Shown here: in pieces, positions 24,845 through 38,270 of the stretch
Position numbering within the stretch: position 1 is the first letter of the stretch
How the letters are laid out: every line of letters starts with the position of its first letter
The notes under the pieces: generated by a model
The model's database searches: none
The model's input: the letters and a program-made list of their open reading frames with translations, nothing else
Told to the model about the DNA's origin: nothing
From: Tridacna crocea
Taxonomy: Eukaryota; Mollusca; Bivalvia; Cardiida; Cardiidae
Direction of reading: 5' to 3'
NCBI GenBank assembly: GCA_943736015.1
Contig: OX031060.1
Span: 13,715,501 to 13,779,500, forward strand
Length of the DNA stretch: 64,000 nucleotides
Program-made: the position numbers and the translations under genes

Positions 24845-26230
24845 GTGCCGGTTAAGTATCCGCGAAAATGCGAAAAATCGACTAACAGAACATTTCATAG
24901 CAGAGGACACCTGTTGCTTAATAGGTCAAATATAGGGAATTTAATTTCTAATATCTGTTTTTTATTTATGCAATCTTTATTTACCATGACAACAAACCCT
25001 TTAGGTTGTCTATTGTCTCGCAGGTGCCACTTCCGTATCCGCAAAAACATGAAAATCGACTTATGGAATATTTTATAGCAGACGAGAACTGTTGCTTGAG
25101 TCAATTGTAGGGATTTTTCTTTTTCTTTTCTCTCACTAGGGCCATTGATTTGGTTACGATGACCATCCAACCCATACGTGACTGTTATGTGCTGCGCATA
25201 ATCGTAAAATCAACTTCGACACTTTCAGAGGCAACTGATACCTGTCGTACAAATCAAAGAAAGGTAAACAAATTTTTCCCTGTTTTCTTACCAGGGTCAC
25301 GAAAACATTGAACCAATTTAGACGACCGCGTGAGTCAAAAGTCAATTTTATGTTTAATCGCTGCGCAAAATATAAAATTCAGAAGCAACCTGTTGCTGTT
25401 GCCAAAACTTTTTCTGACAAAAAAACTCTTGTTCCTGTTTGAAGAATTTGGAAGTAGGCCATAAAGACACAATAAGATGTAAGAATAACTAAAAATCAAT
25501 TGCTTCCTTGATAGGGTAAAAAACATTGTGGAAAGGAGAAAATGCTGGTAACCTGCATTGTCTCCTTTCATCAGATTATTTTCAAAAGCCTTCTTTAAAA
25601 GCGTCATTGTGTGGTAAAAGGTTAATAATTATCCAATCAGAGAAGCTCTAAGGAAATCAGATTGGATACCAGCAGCCAATCAGATAACACTTAAGAAATT
25701 CAACAGCCAATCAGAGAGCTTCAAAATCGCTTGAAATGGCGCCAAAATTTATTGATAAAAAAACAGTGAAAAAACGGCATAAAAGTGGATTTAGAAGTCT
25801 TCTTTAAAGGCTGCTGTGCAGTCCCTTGCCAGATTTCACTGAAAATGGGCAAATATTTAAGAAAATAGGGGCGCAGAAGACCGTGTTTTGGCCTTTTCAA
25901 ACCCCTTGCAAGAATTACTTCCCTTTAAACCGTCGATGCAGCCCCCCCCCCCCCTCCTCCCCTAGCCCTTAACTGGATTTGCTTTTCTAACTCAGCCCAC
26001 CATAAATGCTGCACATTGAACTTTCAATAAGCCAAAGTAATCAATTTACAGTGTAAAAGAAAAAAAGAAAAAAACGCCCAGAAATTTAATGCAAGAATTA
26101 CTTCCCTTTAACCCGTCGATGCACCCAACACCTACCCCCTCCCCAGCCCTTAACTGGATTTGCTTTTCTAACTCAGCCCACAATAAATGCTGCACATTGG
26201 AGCTTTCAATAAGCCAAAGTGATATATGTA
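24107..26230. other. Indel-rich contig end (probable consensus errors)
   Basis: At least 25 single-base gains or losses in about 2.1 kb relative to the A consensus, mostly in homopolymers, against almost none in the preceding 24 kb. They stop at the gap, and the sequence on the other side is clean. Treat any variant or reading frame in this stretch as unreliable. Confidence 0.85.
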
Positions 26231-26742
26231 NNNNNNNNNNNNNNNNNNNNNNNNNNNNNNNNNNNNNNNNNNNNNNNNNNNNNNNNNNNNNNNNNNNNNN
26301 NNNNNNNNNNNNNNNNNNNNNNNNNNNNNNNNNNNNNNNNNNNNNNNNNNNNNNNNNNNNNNNNNNNNNNNNNNNNNNNNNNNNNNNNNNNNNNNNNNNN
26401 NNNNNNNNNNNNNNNNNNNNNNNNNNNNNNNNNNNNNNNNNNNNNNNNNNNNNNNNNNNNNNNNNNNNNNNNNNNNNNNNNNNNNNNNNNNNNNNNNNNN
26501 NNNNNNNNNNNNNNNNNNNNNNNNNNNNNNNNNNNNNNNNNNNNNNNNNNNNNNNNNNNNNNNNNNNNNNNNNNNNNNNNNNNNNNNNNNNNNNNNNNNN
26601 NNNNNNNNNNNNNNNNNNNNNNNNNNNNNNNNNNNNNNNNNNNNNNNNNNNNNNNNNNNNNNNNNNNNNNNNNNNNNNNNNNNNNNNNNNNNNNNNNNNN
26701 NNNNNNNNNNNNNNNNNNNNNNNNNNNNNNGCCGTCTAAAAG
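24845..26742 (+). repeat. Satellite unit 13 (A part, gap, 12 bp of B block)
   Basis: Interrupted by the 500-N gap after C2. The real sequence 24,845-26,230 carries all A diagnostic sites that fall in it, plus many single-base indels. C1 has a 13-base C-run, the longest in the window. Confidence 0.93.
26231..26730. other. Assembly gap of exactly 500 N
   Basis: The run of N is exactly 500 long, a placeholder size used by scaffolding programs. The left flank stops at gatatatgta and the right flank resumes at gccgtctaaa. In intact units these two points are 519 bp (A) or 521 bp (B) apart, so the join is almost in phase, but any whole number of extra units may be missing. The sub-family changes from A to B across it. 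Confidence 0.98.
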
Positions 26743-28664
26743 GTGCCGGTTAAGTATCCGCGAAAATGCGAAAAATCGACTAACAGAACATTTCATAGCA
26801 GAGGACACCTGTTGCTTAATAGGTCAAATATAGGGAATTTAATTTCTAATATCTGTTTTTTATTTATGCAATCTTTATTTACCATGACAACAAACCCTTT
26901 TAGGTTGTCTATTGTCTCGCAGGTGCCACTTCCGTATCCGCAAAAACATGAAAAATCGACTTATGGAATATTTTATAGCAGACGAGAACTGTTGCTTGAG
27001 TCAATTGTAGGGATTTTTCTTTTTCTTTTTCTCTCACTAGGGCCATTGATTTGGTTACGATGACCATCCAACCCATGCGTGACTGTTATGTGCTGCGCAT
27101 AAAATCGTAAAATCAACTTCGACACTTTCAGAGGCAACTGATACCTGTCGTACAAATCAAAGAAAGGTAAACAAAATTTTTCCCTGTTTTCTTACCAGGG
27201 TCACGAAAACATTGAACCAATTTAGACGACCGCGTGAGTCAAAAGTCAATTTTATGTTTAATCGCTGCGCAAAATATAAAATTCAGAAGCAACCTGTTGC
27301 TGATGCCAAAACTTTTTCTGACAAAAAAATCTTGTTCCTGTTTGAAGAATTTGGAAGTAGGCCATAAAGACACAATAAGATGTAAGAATAACTAAAAATC
27401 AATTGCTTCCTTGATAGGGTAAAAAACATTGTGGGAAAAGGAGAAAATGCTGGTAACCTGCATTGTCTCCTTTCATCAGATTATTTTCAAAAGCCTTCTT
27501 TAAAAGGCGTCATTGTGTGTTAAAAGGTTAATAATTATCCAATCAGAGAAGCTCTAAGGAAATCAGATTGGATACCAGCAGCCAATCAGATAACACTTAA
27601 GAAATTCAACAGCCAATCAGAGAGCTTCAAAATCGCTTGAAAATGGCGCCAAAATTTATTGATAAAAAAACAGTGAAAAAAACGGCATAAAAGTGGATTT
27701 AAAGTCTTCTTTAAAGGCTGCTGTGCAGTCCTTGCCAGATTTCACTGAAAATGGGCAAATATTTAAGAAAATAGGGGCGCAGAAGACCGTGTTTTGGCCT
27801 TTTCAAACCCCTTGCAAGAATTACTTCCCTTTAACCGTCGATGCAGCCCCCCCCCCTCCTCCCCAGCCCTTAACTGGATTTGCTTTTCTAACTCAGCCCA
27901 CCATAAATGCTGCACATTGAAACTTTCAATAAGCCAAAGTGATCAATTTACAGTGTAAAAGAAAAAAAGAAAAAAACGCCCAGAAATTAATGCAAGAATT
28001 ACTTCCCTTTAACCGTCGATGCACCCAACACCTACCCCCCTCCCCAGCCCTTAACTGGATTTGCTTTTCTAACTCAGCCCACAATAAATGCTGCACATTG
28101 GAGCTTTCAATAAGCCAAAGTGATATATGTACAGTGTAAAAAAAAAAAATGCCCAGAAATTAATGCAAGAATTACTTCCCTTTAACAGTCGATGCACCCC
28201 ACCCCCTCCTCCCCAGCCCTTAACTGGATTTGCTTTTCTAACTCAGCCCACAATAAATGCTGCACATTGAAACTTTCAATAAGCCAAAGTGATCAATGTA
28301 CAGTGTAAAAAAAAAGAAAACACCCAGAAATTAATGAGACAAGTGGCTAAAAAAAGACTGAAAATTCTTTCAGTTGCTTCCTATTGCATATATCAAACAA
28401 AGGCAACTGAAGTGTAATTTTTCTTATCTCTTCAAACCGCAACAAGAAACTCAGTTATGTTGACTATGTGCCATTTACGCTCATGCAAAAACCCCAGAAA
28501 ATAATGCGACAAGTGGCTAAAAAAAGACTGAAGGCTCTTTCAGTAGCAACTGCTTCTTACTGCATAAATCAAACAAAAGGAACTAAATTTTTAATGTATA
28601 TCTTTTTCTCCAATCTCTTTATAACGTGACGACAAATCCATTTACGTTGACTGCCGTCTAAAAG
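26743..28664 (+). repeat. Satellite unit 14 (B), start of higher-order copy 1
   Basis: 1,922 bp. The first full unit after the gap, already fully B-type. Its C1 C-run length matches unit 22, eight units downstream. Confidence 0.95.
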
Positions 28665-30585
28665 GTGCCGGTTAAGTATCCGCGAAAATGCGAAAAATCG
28701 ACTAACAGAACATTTCATAGCAGAGGACACCTGTTGCTTAATAGGTCAAATATAGGGAATTTAATTTCTAATATCTGTTTTTTATTTATGCAATCTTTAT
28801 TTACCATGACAACAAACCCTTTTAGGTTGTCTATTGTCTCGCAGGTGCCACTTCTGTATCCGCAAAAACATGAAAAATCGACTTATGGAATATTTTATAG
28901 CAGACGAGAACTGTTGCTTGAGTCAATTGTAGGGATTTTTCTTTTTCTTTTTCTCTCACTAGGGCCATTGATTTGGTTACGATGACCATCCAACCCATGC
29001 GTGACTGTTATGTGCTGCGCATAAAATCGTAAAATCAACTTCGACACTTTCAGAGGCAACTGATACCTGTCGTACAAATCAAAGAAAGGTAAACAAAATT
29101 TTTCCCTGTTTTCTTACCAGGGTCACGAAAACATTGAACCAATTTAGACGACCGCGTGAGTCAAAAGTCAATTTTATGTTTAATCGCTGCGCAAAATATA
29201 AAATTCAGAAGCAACCTGTTGCTGATGCCAAAACTTTTTCTGACAAAAAAATCTTGTTCCTGTTTGAAGAATTTGGAAGTAGGCCATAAAGACACAATAA
29301 GATGTAAGAATAACTAAAAATCAATTGCTTCCTTGATAGGGTAAAAAACATTGTGGGAAAAGGAGAAAATGCTGGTAACCTGCATTGTCTCCTTTCATCA
29401 GATTATTTTCAAAAGCCTTCTTTAAAAGGCGTCATTGTGTGTTAAAAGGTTAATAATTATCCAATCAGAGAAGCTCTAAGGAAATCAGATTGGATACCAG
29501 CAGCCAATCAGATAACACTTAAGAAATTCAACAGCCAATCAGAGAGCTTCAAAATCGCTTGAAAATGGCGCCAAAATTTATTGATAAAAAAACAGTGAAA
29601 AAAACGGCATAAAAGTGGATTTAAAGTCTTCTTTAAAGGCTGCTGTGCAGTCCTTGCCAGATTTCACTGAAAATGGGCAAATATTTAAGAAAATAGGGGC
29701 GCAGAAGACCGTGTTTTGGCCTTTTCAAACCCCTTGCAAGAATTACTTCCCTTTAACCGTCGATGCAGCCCCCCCCCTCCTCCCCAGCCCTTAACTGGAT
29801 TTGCTTTTCTAACTCAGCCCACCATAAATGCTGCACATTGAAACTTTCAATAAGCCAAAGTGATCAATTTACAGTGTAAAAGAAAAAAAGAAAAAAACGC
29901 CCAGAAATTAATGCAAGAATTACTTCCCTTTAACCGTCGATGCACCCAACACCTACCCCCCTCCCCAGCCCTTAACTGGATTTGCTTTTCTAACTCAGCC
30001 CACAATAAATGCTGCACATTGGAGCTTTCAATAAGCCAAAGTGATATATGTACAGTGTAAAAAAAAAAAATGCCCAGAAATTAATGCAAGAATTACTTCC
30101 CTTTAACAGTCGATGCACCCCACCCCCTCCTCCCCAGCCCTTAACTGGATTTGCTTTTCTAACTCAGCCCACAATAAATGCTGCACATTGAAACTTTCAA
30201 TAAGCCAAAGTGATCAATGTACAGTGTAAAAAAAAAGAAAACACCCAGAAATTAATGAGACAAGTGGCTAAAAAAAGACTGAAAATTCTTTCAGTTGCTT
30301 CCTATTGCATATATCAAACAAAGGCAACTGAAGTGTAATTTTTCTTATCTCTTCAAACCGCAACAAGAAACTCAGTTATGTTGACTATGTGCCATTTACG
30401 CTCATGCAAAAACCCCAGAAAATAATGCGACAAGTGGCTAAAAAAAGACTGAAGGCTCTTTCAGTAGCAACTGCTTCTTACTGCATAAATCAAACAAAAG
30501 GAACTAAATTTTTAATGTATATCTTTTTCTCCAATCTCTTTATAACGTGACGACAAATCCATTTACGTTGACTGCCGTCTAAAAG
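28665..30585 (+). repeat. Satellite unit 15 (B)
   Basis: 1,921 bp. C to T at 28855 (cttctgtatc) is shared only with unit 23, at 44233. Confidence 0.96.
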
Positions 30586-32506
30586 GTGCCGGTTAAGTAT
30601 CCGCGAAAATGCGAAAAATCGACTAACAGAACATTTCATAGCAGAGGACACCTGTTGCTTAATAGGTCAAATATAGGGAATTTAATTTCTAATATCTGTT
30701 TTTTATTTATGCAATCTTTATTTACCATGACAACAAACCCTTTTAGGTTGTCTATTGTCTCGCAGGTGCCACTTCCGTATCCGCAAAAACATGAAAAATC
30801 GACTTATGGAATATTTTATAGCAGACGAGAACTGTTGCTTGAGTCAATTGTAGGGATTTTTCTTTTTCTTTTTCTCTCACTAGGGCCATTGATTTGGTTA
30901 CGATGACCATCCAACCCATGCGTGACTGTTATGTGCTGCGCATAAAATCGTAAAATCAACTTCGACACTTTCAGAGGCAACTGATACCTGTCGTACAAAT
31001 CAAAGAAAGGTAAACAAAATTTTTCCCTGTTTTCTTACCAGGGTCACGAAAACATTGAACCAATTTAGACGACCGCGTGAGTCAAAAGTCAATTTTATGT
31101 TTAATCGCTGCGCAAAATATAAAATTCAGAAGCAACCTGTTGCTGATGCCAAAACTTTTTCTGACAAAAAAATCTTGTTCCTGTTTGAAGAATTTGGAAG
31201 TAGGCCATAAAGACACAATAAGATGTAAGAATAACTAAAAATCAATTGCTTCCTTGATAGGGTAAAAAACATTGTGGGAAAAGGAGAAAATGCTGGTAAC
31301 CTGCATTGTCTCCTTTCATCAGATTATTTTCAAAAGCCTTCTTTAAAAGGCGTCATTGTGTGTTAAAAGGTTAATAATTATCCAATCAGAGAAGCTCTAA
31401 GGAAATCAGATTGGATACCAGCAGCCAATCAGATAACACTTAAGAAATTCAACAGCCAATCAGAGAGCTTCAAAATCGCTTGAAAATGGCGCCAAAATTT
31501 ATTGATAAAAAAACAGTGAAAAAAACGGCATAAAAGTGGATTTAAAGTCTTCTTTAAAGGCTGCTGTGCAGTCCTTGCCAGATTTCACTGAAAATGGGCA
31601 AATATTTAAGAAAATAGGGGCGCAGAAGACCGTGTTTTGGCCTTTTCAAACCCCTTGCAAGAATTACTTCCCTTTAACCGTCGATGCAGCCCCCCCCCCT
31701 CCTCCCCAGCCCTTAACTGGATTTGCTTTTCTAACTCAGCCCACCATAAATGCTGCACATTGAAACTTTCAATAAGCCAAAGTGATCAATTTACAGTGTA
31801 AAAGAAAAAAAGAAAAAAACGCCCAGAAATTAATGCAAGAATTACTTCCCTTTAACCGTCGATGCACCCAACACCTACCCCCCTCCCCAGCCCTTAACTG
31901 GATTTGCTTTTCTAACTCAGCCCACAATAAATGCTGCACATTGGAGCTTTCAATAAGCCAAAGTGATATATGTACAGTGTAAAATAAAAAATGCCCAGAA
32001 ATTAATGCAAGAATTACTTCCCTTTAACAGTCGATGCACCCCACCCCCTCCTCCCCAGCCCTTAACTGGATTTGCTTTTCTAACTCAGCCCACAATAAAT
32101 GCTGCACATTGAAACTTTCAATAAGACAAAGTGATCAATGTACAGTGTAAAAAAAAAGAAAACACCCAGAAATTAATGAGACAAGTGGCTAAAAAAAGAC
32201 TGAAAATTCTTTCAGTTGCTTCCTATTGCATATATCAAACAAAGGCAACTGAAGTGTAATTTTTCTTATCTCTTCAAACCGCAACAAGAAACTCAGTTAT
32301 GTTGACTATGTGCCATTTACGCTCATGCAAAAACCCCAGAAAATAATGCGACAAGTGGCTAAAAAAAGACTGAAGGCTCTTTCAGTAGCAACTGCTTCTT
32401 ACTGCATAAATCAAACAAAAGGAACTAAATTTTTAATGTATATCTTTTTCTCCAATCTCTTTATAACGTGACGACAAATCCATTTACGTTGACTGCCGTC
32501 TAAAAG
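30586..32506 (+). repeat. Satellite unit 16 (B)
   Basis: 1,921 bp. T inside the A-run at 31985 and C to A at 32126 (ataagacaaa). Both are shared only with unit 24, at 47363 and 47504. Confidence 0.96.
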
Positions 32507-34428
32507 GTGCCGGTTAAGTATCCGCGAAAATGCGAAAAATCGACTAACAGAACATTTCATAGCAGAGGACACCTGTTGCTTAATAGGTCAAATATAGGGA
32601 ATTTAATTTCTAATATCTGTTTTTTATTTATGCAATCTTTATTTACCATGACAACAAACCCTTTTAGGTTGTCTATTGTCTCGCAGGTGCCACTTCCGTA
32701 TCCGCAAAAACATGAAAAATCGACTTATGGAATATTTTATAGCAGACGAGAACTGTTGCTTGAGTCAATTGTAGGGATTTTTCTTTTTCTTTTTCTCTCA
32801 CTAGGGCCATTGATTTGGTTACGATGACCATCCAACCCATGCGTGACTGTTATGTGCTGCGCATAAAATCGTAAAATCAACTTCGACACTTTCAGAGGCA
32901 ACTGATACCTGTCGTACAAATCAAAGAAAGGTAAACAAAATTTTTCCCTGTTTTCTTACCAGGGTCACGAAAACATTGAACCAATTTAGACGACCGCGTG
33001 AGTCAAAAGTCAATTTTATGTTTAATCGCTGCGCAAAATATAAAATTCAGAAGCAACCTGTTGCTGATGCCAAAACTTTTTCTGACAAAAAAATCTTGTT
33101 CCTGTTTGAAGAATTTGGAAGTAGGCCATAAAGACACAATAAGATGTAAGAATAACTAAAAATCAATTGCTTCCTTGATAGGGTAAAAAACATTGTGGGA
33201 AAAGGAGAAAATGCTGGTAACCTGCATTGTCTCCTTTCATCAGATTATTTTCAAAAGCCTTCTTTAAAAGGCGTCATTGTGTGTTAAAAGGTTAATAATT
33301 ATCCAATCAGAGAAGCTCTAAGGAAATCAGATTGGATACCAGCAGCCAATCAGATAACACTTAAGAAATTCAACAGCCAATCAGAGAGCTTCAAAATCGC
33401 TTGAAAATGGCGCCAAAATTTATTGATAAAAAAACAGTGAAAAAAACGGCATAAAAGTGGATTTAAAGTCTTCTTTAAAGGCTGCTGTGCAGTCCTTGCC
33501 AGATTTCACTGAAAATGGGCAAATATTTAAGAAAATAGGGGCGCAGAAGACCGTGTTTTGGCCTTTTCAAACCCCTTGCAAGAATTACTTCCCTTTAACC
33601 GTCGATGCAGCCCCCCCCCCTCCTCCCCAGCCCTTAACTGGATTTGCTTTTCTAACTCAGCCCACCATAAATGCTGCACATTGAAACTTTCAATAAGCCA
33701 AAGTGATCAATTTACAGTGTAAAAGAAAAAAAGAAAAAAACGCCCAGAAATTAATGCAAGAATTACTTCCCTTTAACCGTCGATGCACCCAACACCTACC
33801 CCCCTCCCCAGCCCTTAACTGGATTTGCTTTTCTAACTCAGCCCACAATAAATGCTGCACATTGGAGCTTTCAATAAGCCAAAGTGATATATGTACAGTG
33901 TAAAAAAAAAAAATGCCCAGAAATTAATGCAAGAATTACTTCCCTTTAACAGTCGATGCACCCCACCCCCTCCTCCCCAGCCCTTAACTGGATTTGCTTT
34001 TCTAACTCAGCCCACAATAAATGCTGCACATTGAAACTTTCAATAAGCCAAAGTGATCAATGTACAGTGTAAAAAAAAAGAAAACACCCAGAAATTAATG
34101 AGACAAGTGGCTAAAAAAAGACTGAAAATTCTTTCAGTTGCTTCCTATTGCATATATCAAACAAAGGCAACTGAAGTGTAATTTTTCTTATCTCTTCAAA
34201 CCGCAACAAGAAACTCAGTTATGTTGACTATGTGCCATTTACGCTCATGCAAAAACCCCAGAAAATAATGCGACAAGTGGCTAAAAAAAGACTGAAGGCT
34301 CTTTCAGTAGCAACTGCTTCTTACTGCATAAATCAAACAAAAGGAACTAAATTTTTAATGTATATCTTTTTCTCCAATCTCTTTATAACGTGACGACAAA
34401 TCCATTTACGTTGACTGCCGTCTAAAAG
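32507..34428 (+). repeat. Satellite unit 17 (B)
   Basis: 1,922 bp. The longer C1 C-run is matched in unit 25, eight units downstream. Confidence 0.96.
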
Positions 34429-36349
34429 GTGCCGGTTAAGTATCCGCGAAAATGCGAAAAATCGACTAACAGAACATTTCATAGCAGAGGACACCTGTTG
34501 CTTAATAGGTCAAATATAGGGAATTTAATTTCTAATATCTGTTTTTTATTTATGCAATCTTTATTTACCATGACAACAAACCCTTTTAGGTTGTCTATTG
34601 TCTCGCAGGTGCCACTTCCGTATCCGCAAAAACATGAAAAATCGACTTATGGAATATTTTATAGCAGACGAGAACTGTTGCTTGAGTCAATTGTAGGGAT
34701 TTTTCTTTTTCTTTTTCTCTCACTAGGGCCATTGATTTGGTTACGATGACCATCCAACCCATGCGTGACTGTTATGTGCTGCGCATAAAATCGTAAAATC
34801 AACTTCGACACTTTCAGAGGCAACTGATACCTGTCGTACAAATCAAAGAAAGGTAAACAAAATTTTTCCCTGTTTTCTTACCAGGGTCACGAAAACATTG
34901 AACCAATTTAGACGACCGCGTGAGTCAAAAGTCAATTTTATGTTTAATCGCTGCGCAAAATATAAAATTCAGAAGCAACCTGTTGCTGATGCCAAAACTT
35001 TTTCTGACAAAAAAATCTTGTTCCTGTTTGAAGAATTTGGAAGTAGGCCATAAAGACACAATAAGATGTAAGAATAACTAAAAATCAATTGCTTCCTTGA
35101 TAGGGTAAAAAACATTGTGGGAAAAGGAGAAAATGCTGGTAACCTGCATTGTCTCCTTTCATCAGATTATTTTCAAAAGCCTTCTTTAAAAGGCGTCATT
35201 GTGTGTTAAAAGGTTAATAATTATCCAATCAGAGAAGCTCTAAGGAAATCAGATTGGATACCAGCAGCCAATCAGATAACACTTAAGAAATTCAACAGCC
35301 AATCAGAGAGCTTCAAAATCGCTTGAAAATGGCGCCAAAATTTATTGATAAAAAAACAGTGAAAAAAACGGCATAAAAGTGGATTTAAAGTCTTCTTTAA
35401 AGGCTGCTGTGCAGTCCTTGCCAGATTTCACTGAAAATGGGCAAATATTTAAGAAAATAGGGGCGCAGAAGACCGTGTTTTGGCCTTTTCAAACCCCTTG
35501 CAAGAATTACTTCCCTTTAACCGTCGATGCAGCCCCCCCCCTCCTCCCCAGCCCTTAACTGGATTTGCTTTTCTAACTCAGCCCACCATAAATGCTGCAC
35601 ATTGAAACTTTCAATAAGCCAAAGTGATCAATTTACAGTGTAAAAGAAAAAAAGAAAAAAACGCCCAGAAATTAATGCAAGAATTACTTCCCTTTAACCG
35701 TCGATGCACCCAACACCTACCCCCCTCCCCAGCCCTTAACTGGATTTGCTTTTCTAACTCAGCCCACAATAAATGCTGCACATTGGAGCTTTCAATAAGC
35801 CAAAGTGATATATGTACAGTGTAAAAAAAAAAAATGCCCAGAAATTAATGCAAGAATTACTTCCCTTTAACAGTCGATGCACCCCACCCCCTCCTCCCCA
35901 GCCCTTAACTGGATTTGCTTTTCTAACTCAGCCCACAATAAATGCTGCACATTGAAACTTTCAATAAGCCAAAGTGATCAATGTACAGTGTAAAAAAAAA
36001 GAAAACACCCAGAAATTAATGAGACAAGTGGCTAAAAAAAGACTGAAAATTCTTTCAGTTGCTTCCTATTGCATATATCAAACAAAGGCAACTGAAGTGT
36101 AATTTTTCTTATCTCTTCAAACCGCAACAAGAAACTCAGTTATGTTGACTATGTGCCATTTACGCTCATGCAAAAACCCCAGAAAATAATGCGACAAGTG
36201 GCTAAAAAAAGACTGAAGGCTCTTTCAGTAGCAACTGCTTCTTACTGCATAAATCAAACAAAAGGAACTAAATTTTTAATGTATATCTTTTTCTCCAATC
36301 TCTTTATAACGTGACGACAAATCCATTTACGTTGACTGCCGTCTAAAAG
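34429..36349 (+). repeat. Satellite unit 18 (B)
   Basis: 1,921 bp. Consensus B unit without private changes seen. Confidence 0.96.
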
Positions 36350-38270
36350 GTGCCGGTTAAGTATCCGCGAAAATGCGAAAAATCGACTAACAGAACATTT
36401 CATAGCAGAGGACACCTGTTGCTTAATAGGTCAAATATAGGGAATTTAATTTCTAATATCTGTTTTTTATTTATGCAATCTTTATTTACCATGACAACAA
36501 ACCCTTTTAGGTTGTCTATTGTCTCGCAGGTGCCACTTCCGTATCCGCAAAAACATGAAAAATCGACTTATGGAATATTTTATAGCAGACGAGAACTGTT
36601 GCTTGAGTCAATTGTAGGGATTTTTCTTTTTCTTTTTCTCTCACTAGGGCCATTGATTTGGTTACGATGACCATCCAACCCATGCGTGACTGTTATGTGC
36701 TGCGCATAAAATCGTAAAATCAACTTCGACACTTTCAGAGGCAACTGATACCTGTCGTACAAATCAAAGAAAGGTAAACAAAATTTTTCCCTGTTTTCTT
36801 ACCAGGGTCACGAAAACATTGAACCAATTTAGACGACCGCGTGAGTCAAAAGTCAATTTTATGTTTAATCGCTGCGCAAAATATAAAATTCAGAAGCAAC
36901 CTGTTGCTGATGCCAAAACTTTTTCTGACAAAAAAATCTTGTTCCTGTTTGAAGAATTTGGAAGTAGGCCATAAAGACACAATAAGATGTAAGAATAACT
37001 AAAAATCAATTGCTTCCTTGATAGGGTAAAAAACATTGTGGGAAAAGGAGAAAATGCTGGTAACCTGCATTGTCTCCTTTCATCAGATTATTTTCAAAAG
37101 CCTTCTTTAAAAGGCGTCATTGTGTGTTAAAAGGTTAATAATTATCCAATCAGAGAAGCTCTAAGGAAATCAGATTGGATACCAGCAGCCAATCAGATAA
37201 CACTTAAGAAATTCAACAGCCAATCAGAGAGCTTCAAAATCGCTTGAAAATGGCGCCAAAATTTATTGATAAAAAAACAGTGAAAAAAACGGCATAAAAG
37301 TGGATTTAAAGTCTTCTTTAAAGGCTGCTGTGCAGTCCTTGCCAGATTTCACTGAAAATGGGCAAATATTTAAGAAAATAGGGGCGCAGAAGACCGTGTT
37401 TTGGCCTTTTCAAACCCCTTGCAAGAATTACTTCCCTTTAACCGTCGATGCAGCCCCCCCCCTCCTCCCCAGCCCTTAACTGGATTTGCTTTTCTAACTC
37501 AGCCCACCATAAATGCTGCACATTGAAACTTTCAATAAGCCAAAGTGATCAATTTACAGTGTAAAAGAAAAAAAGAAAAAAACGCCCAGAAATTAATGCA
37601 AGAATTACTTCCCTTTAACCGTCGATGCACCCAACACCTACCCCCCTCCCCAGCCCTTAACTGGATTTGCTTTTCTAACTCAGCCCACAATAAATGCTGC
37701 ACATTGGAGCTTTCAATAAGCCAAAGTGATATATGTACAGTGTAAAAAAAAAAAATGCCCAGAAATTAATGCAAGAATTACTTCCCTTTAACAGTCGATG
37801 CACCCCACCCCCTCCTCCCCAGCCCTTAACTGGATTTGCTTTTCTAACTCAGCCCACAATAAATGCTGCACATTGAAACTTTCAATAAGCCAAAGTGATC
37901 AATGTACAGTGTAAAAAAAAAGAAAACACCCAGAAATTAATGAGACAAGTGGCTAAAAAAAGACTGAAAATTCTTTCAGTTGCTTCCTATTGCATATATC
38001 AAACAAAGGCAACTGAAGTGTAATTTTTCTTATCTCTTCAAACCGCAACAAGAAACTCAGTTATGTTGACTATGTGCCATTTACGCTCATGCAAAAACCC
38101 CAGAAAATAATGCGACAAGTGGCTAAAAAAAGACTGAAGGCTCTTTCAGTAGCAACTGCTTCTTACTGCATAAATCAAACAAAAGGAACTAAATTTTTAA
38201 TGTATATCTTTTTCTCCAATCTCTTTATAACGTGACGACAAATCCATTTACGTTGACTGCCGTCTAAAAG
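36350..38270 (+). repeat. Satellite unit 19 (B)
   Basis: 1,921 bp. Consensus B unit. Either it or unit 18 has no counterpart in higher-order copy 2. Confidence 0.96.

Larger units (their letters stand above)
1..26230 (+). repeat. Satellite array block A (sub-family A, about 13.7 units)
   Basis: Tandem head-to-tail array of a unit averaging about 1,919 bp; the anchor gtgccggttaag recurs at 1825, 3744, 5662, 7580, 9499, 11418, 13337, 15254, 17173, 19090, 21011, 22931 and 24845. Sub-family A is defined by acccatacgtg, ctgttgccaaaac, gtgtggtaaaagg, caaagtaatcaattta (end of C1), an uninterrupted C-run in C3, ctcgtacaaaaa, aataatgtgac and ttcttattgcat. By eye I found only five private substitutions in the clean 24 kb (3761, 7771, 8311, 12564, 16334) plus homopolymer-length changes. 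Such homogeneity implies recent amplification or efficient gene conversion. No gene is present. Confidence 0.97.

Noticed and set aside
26089-26833. Long open frames across the gap
   Set aside because: They consist of N translated as X; they are artefacts.
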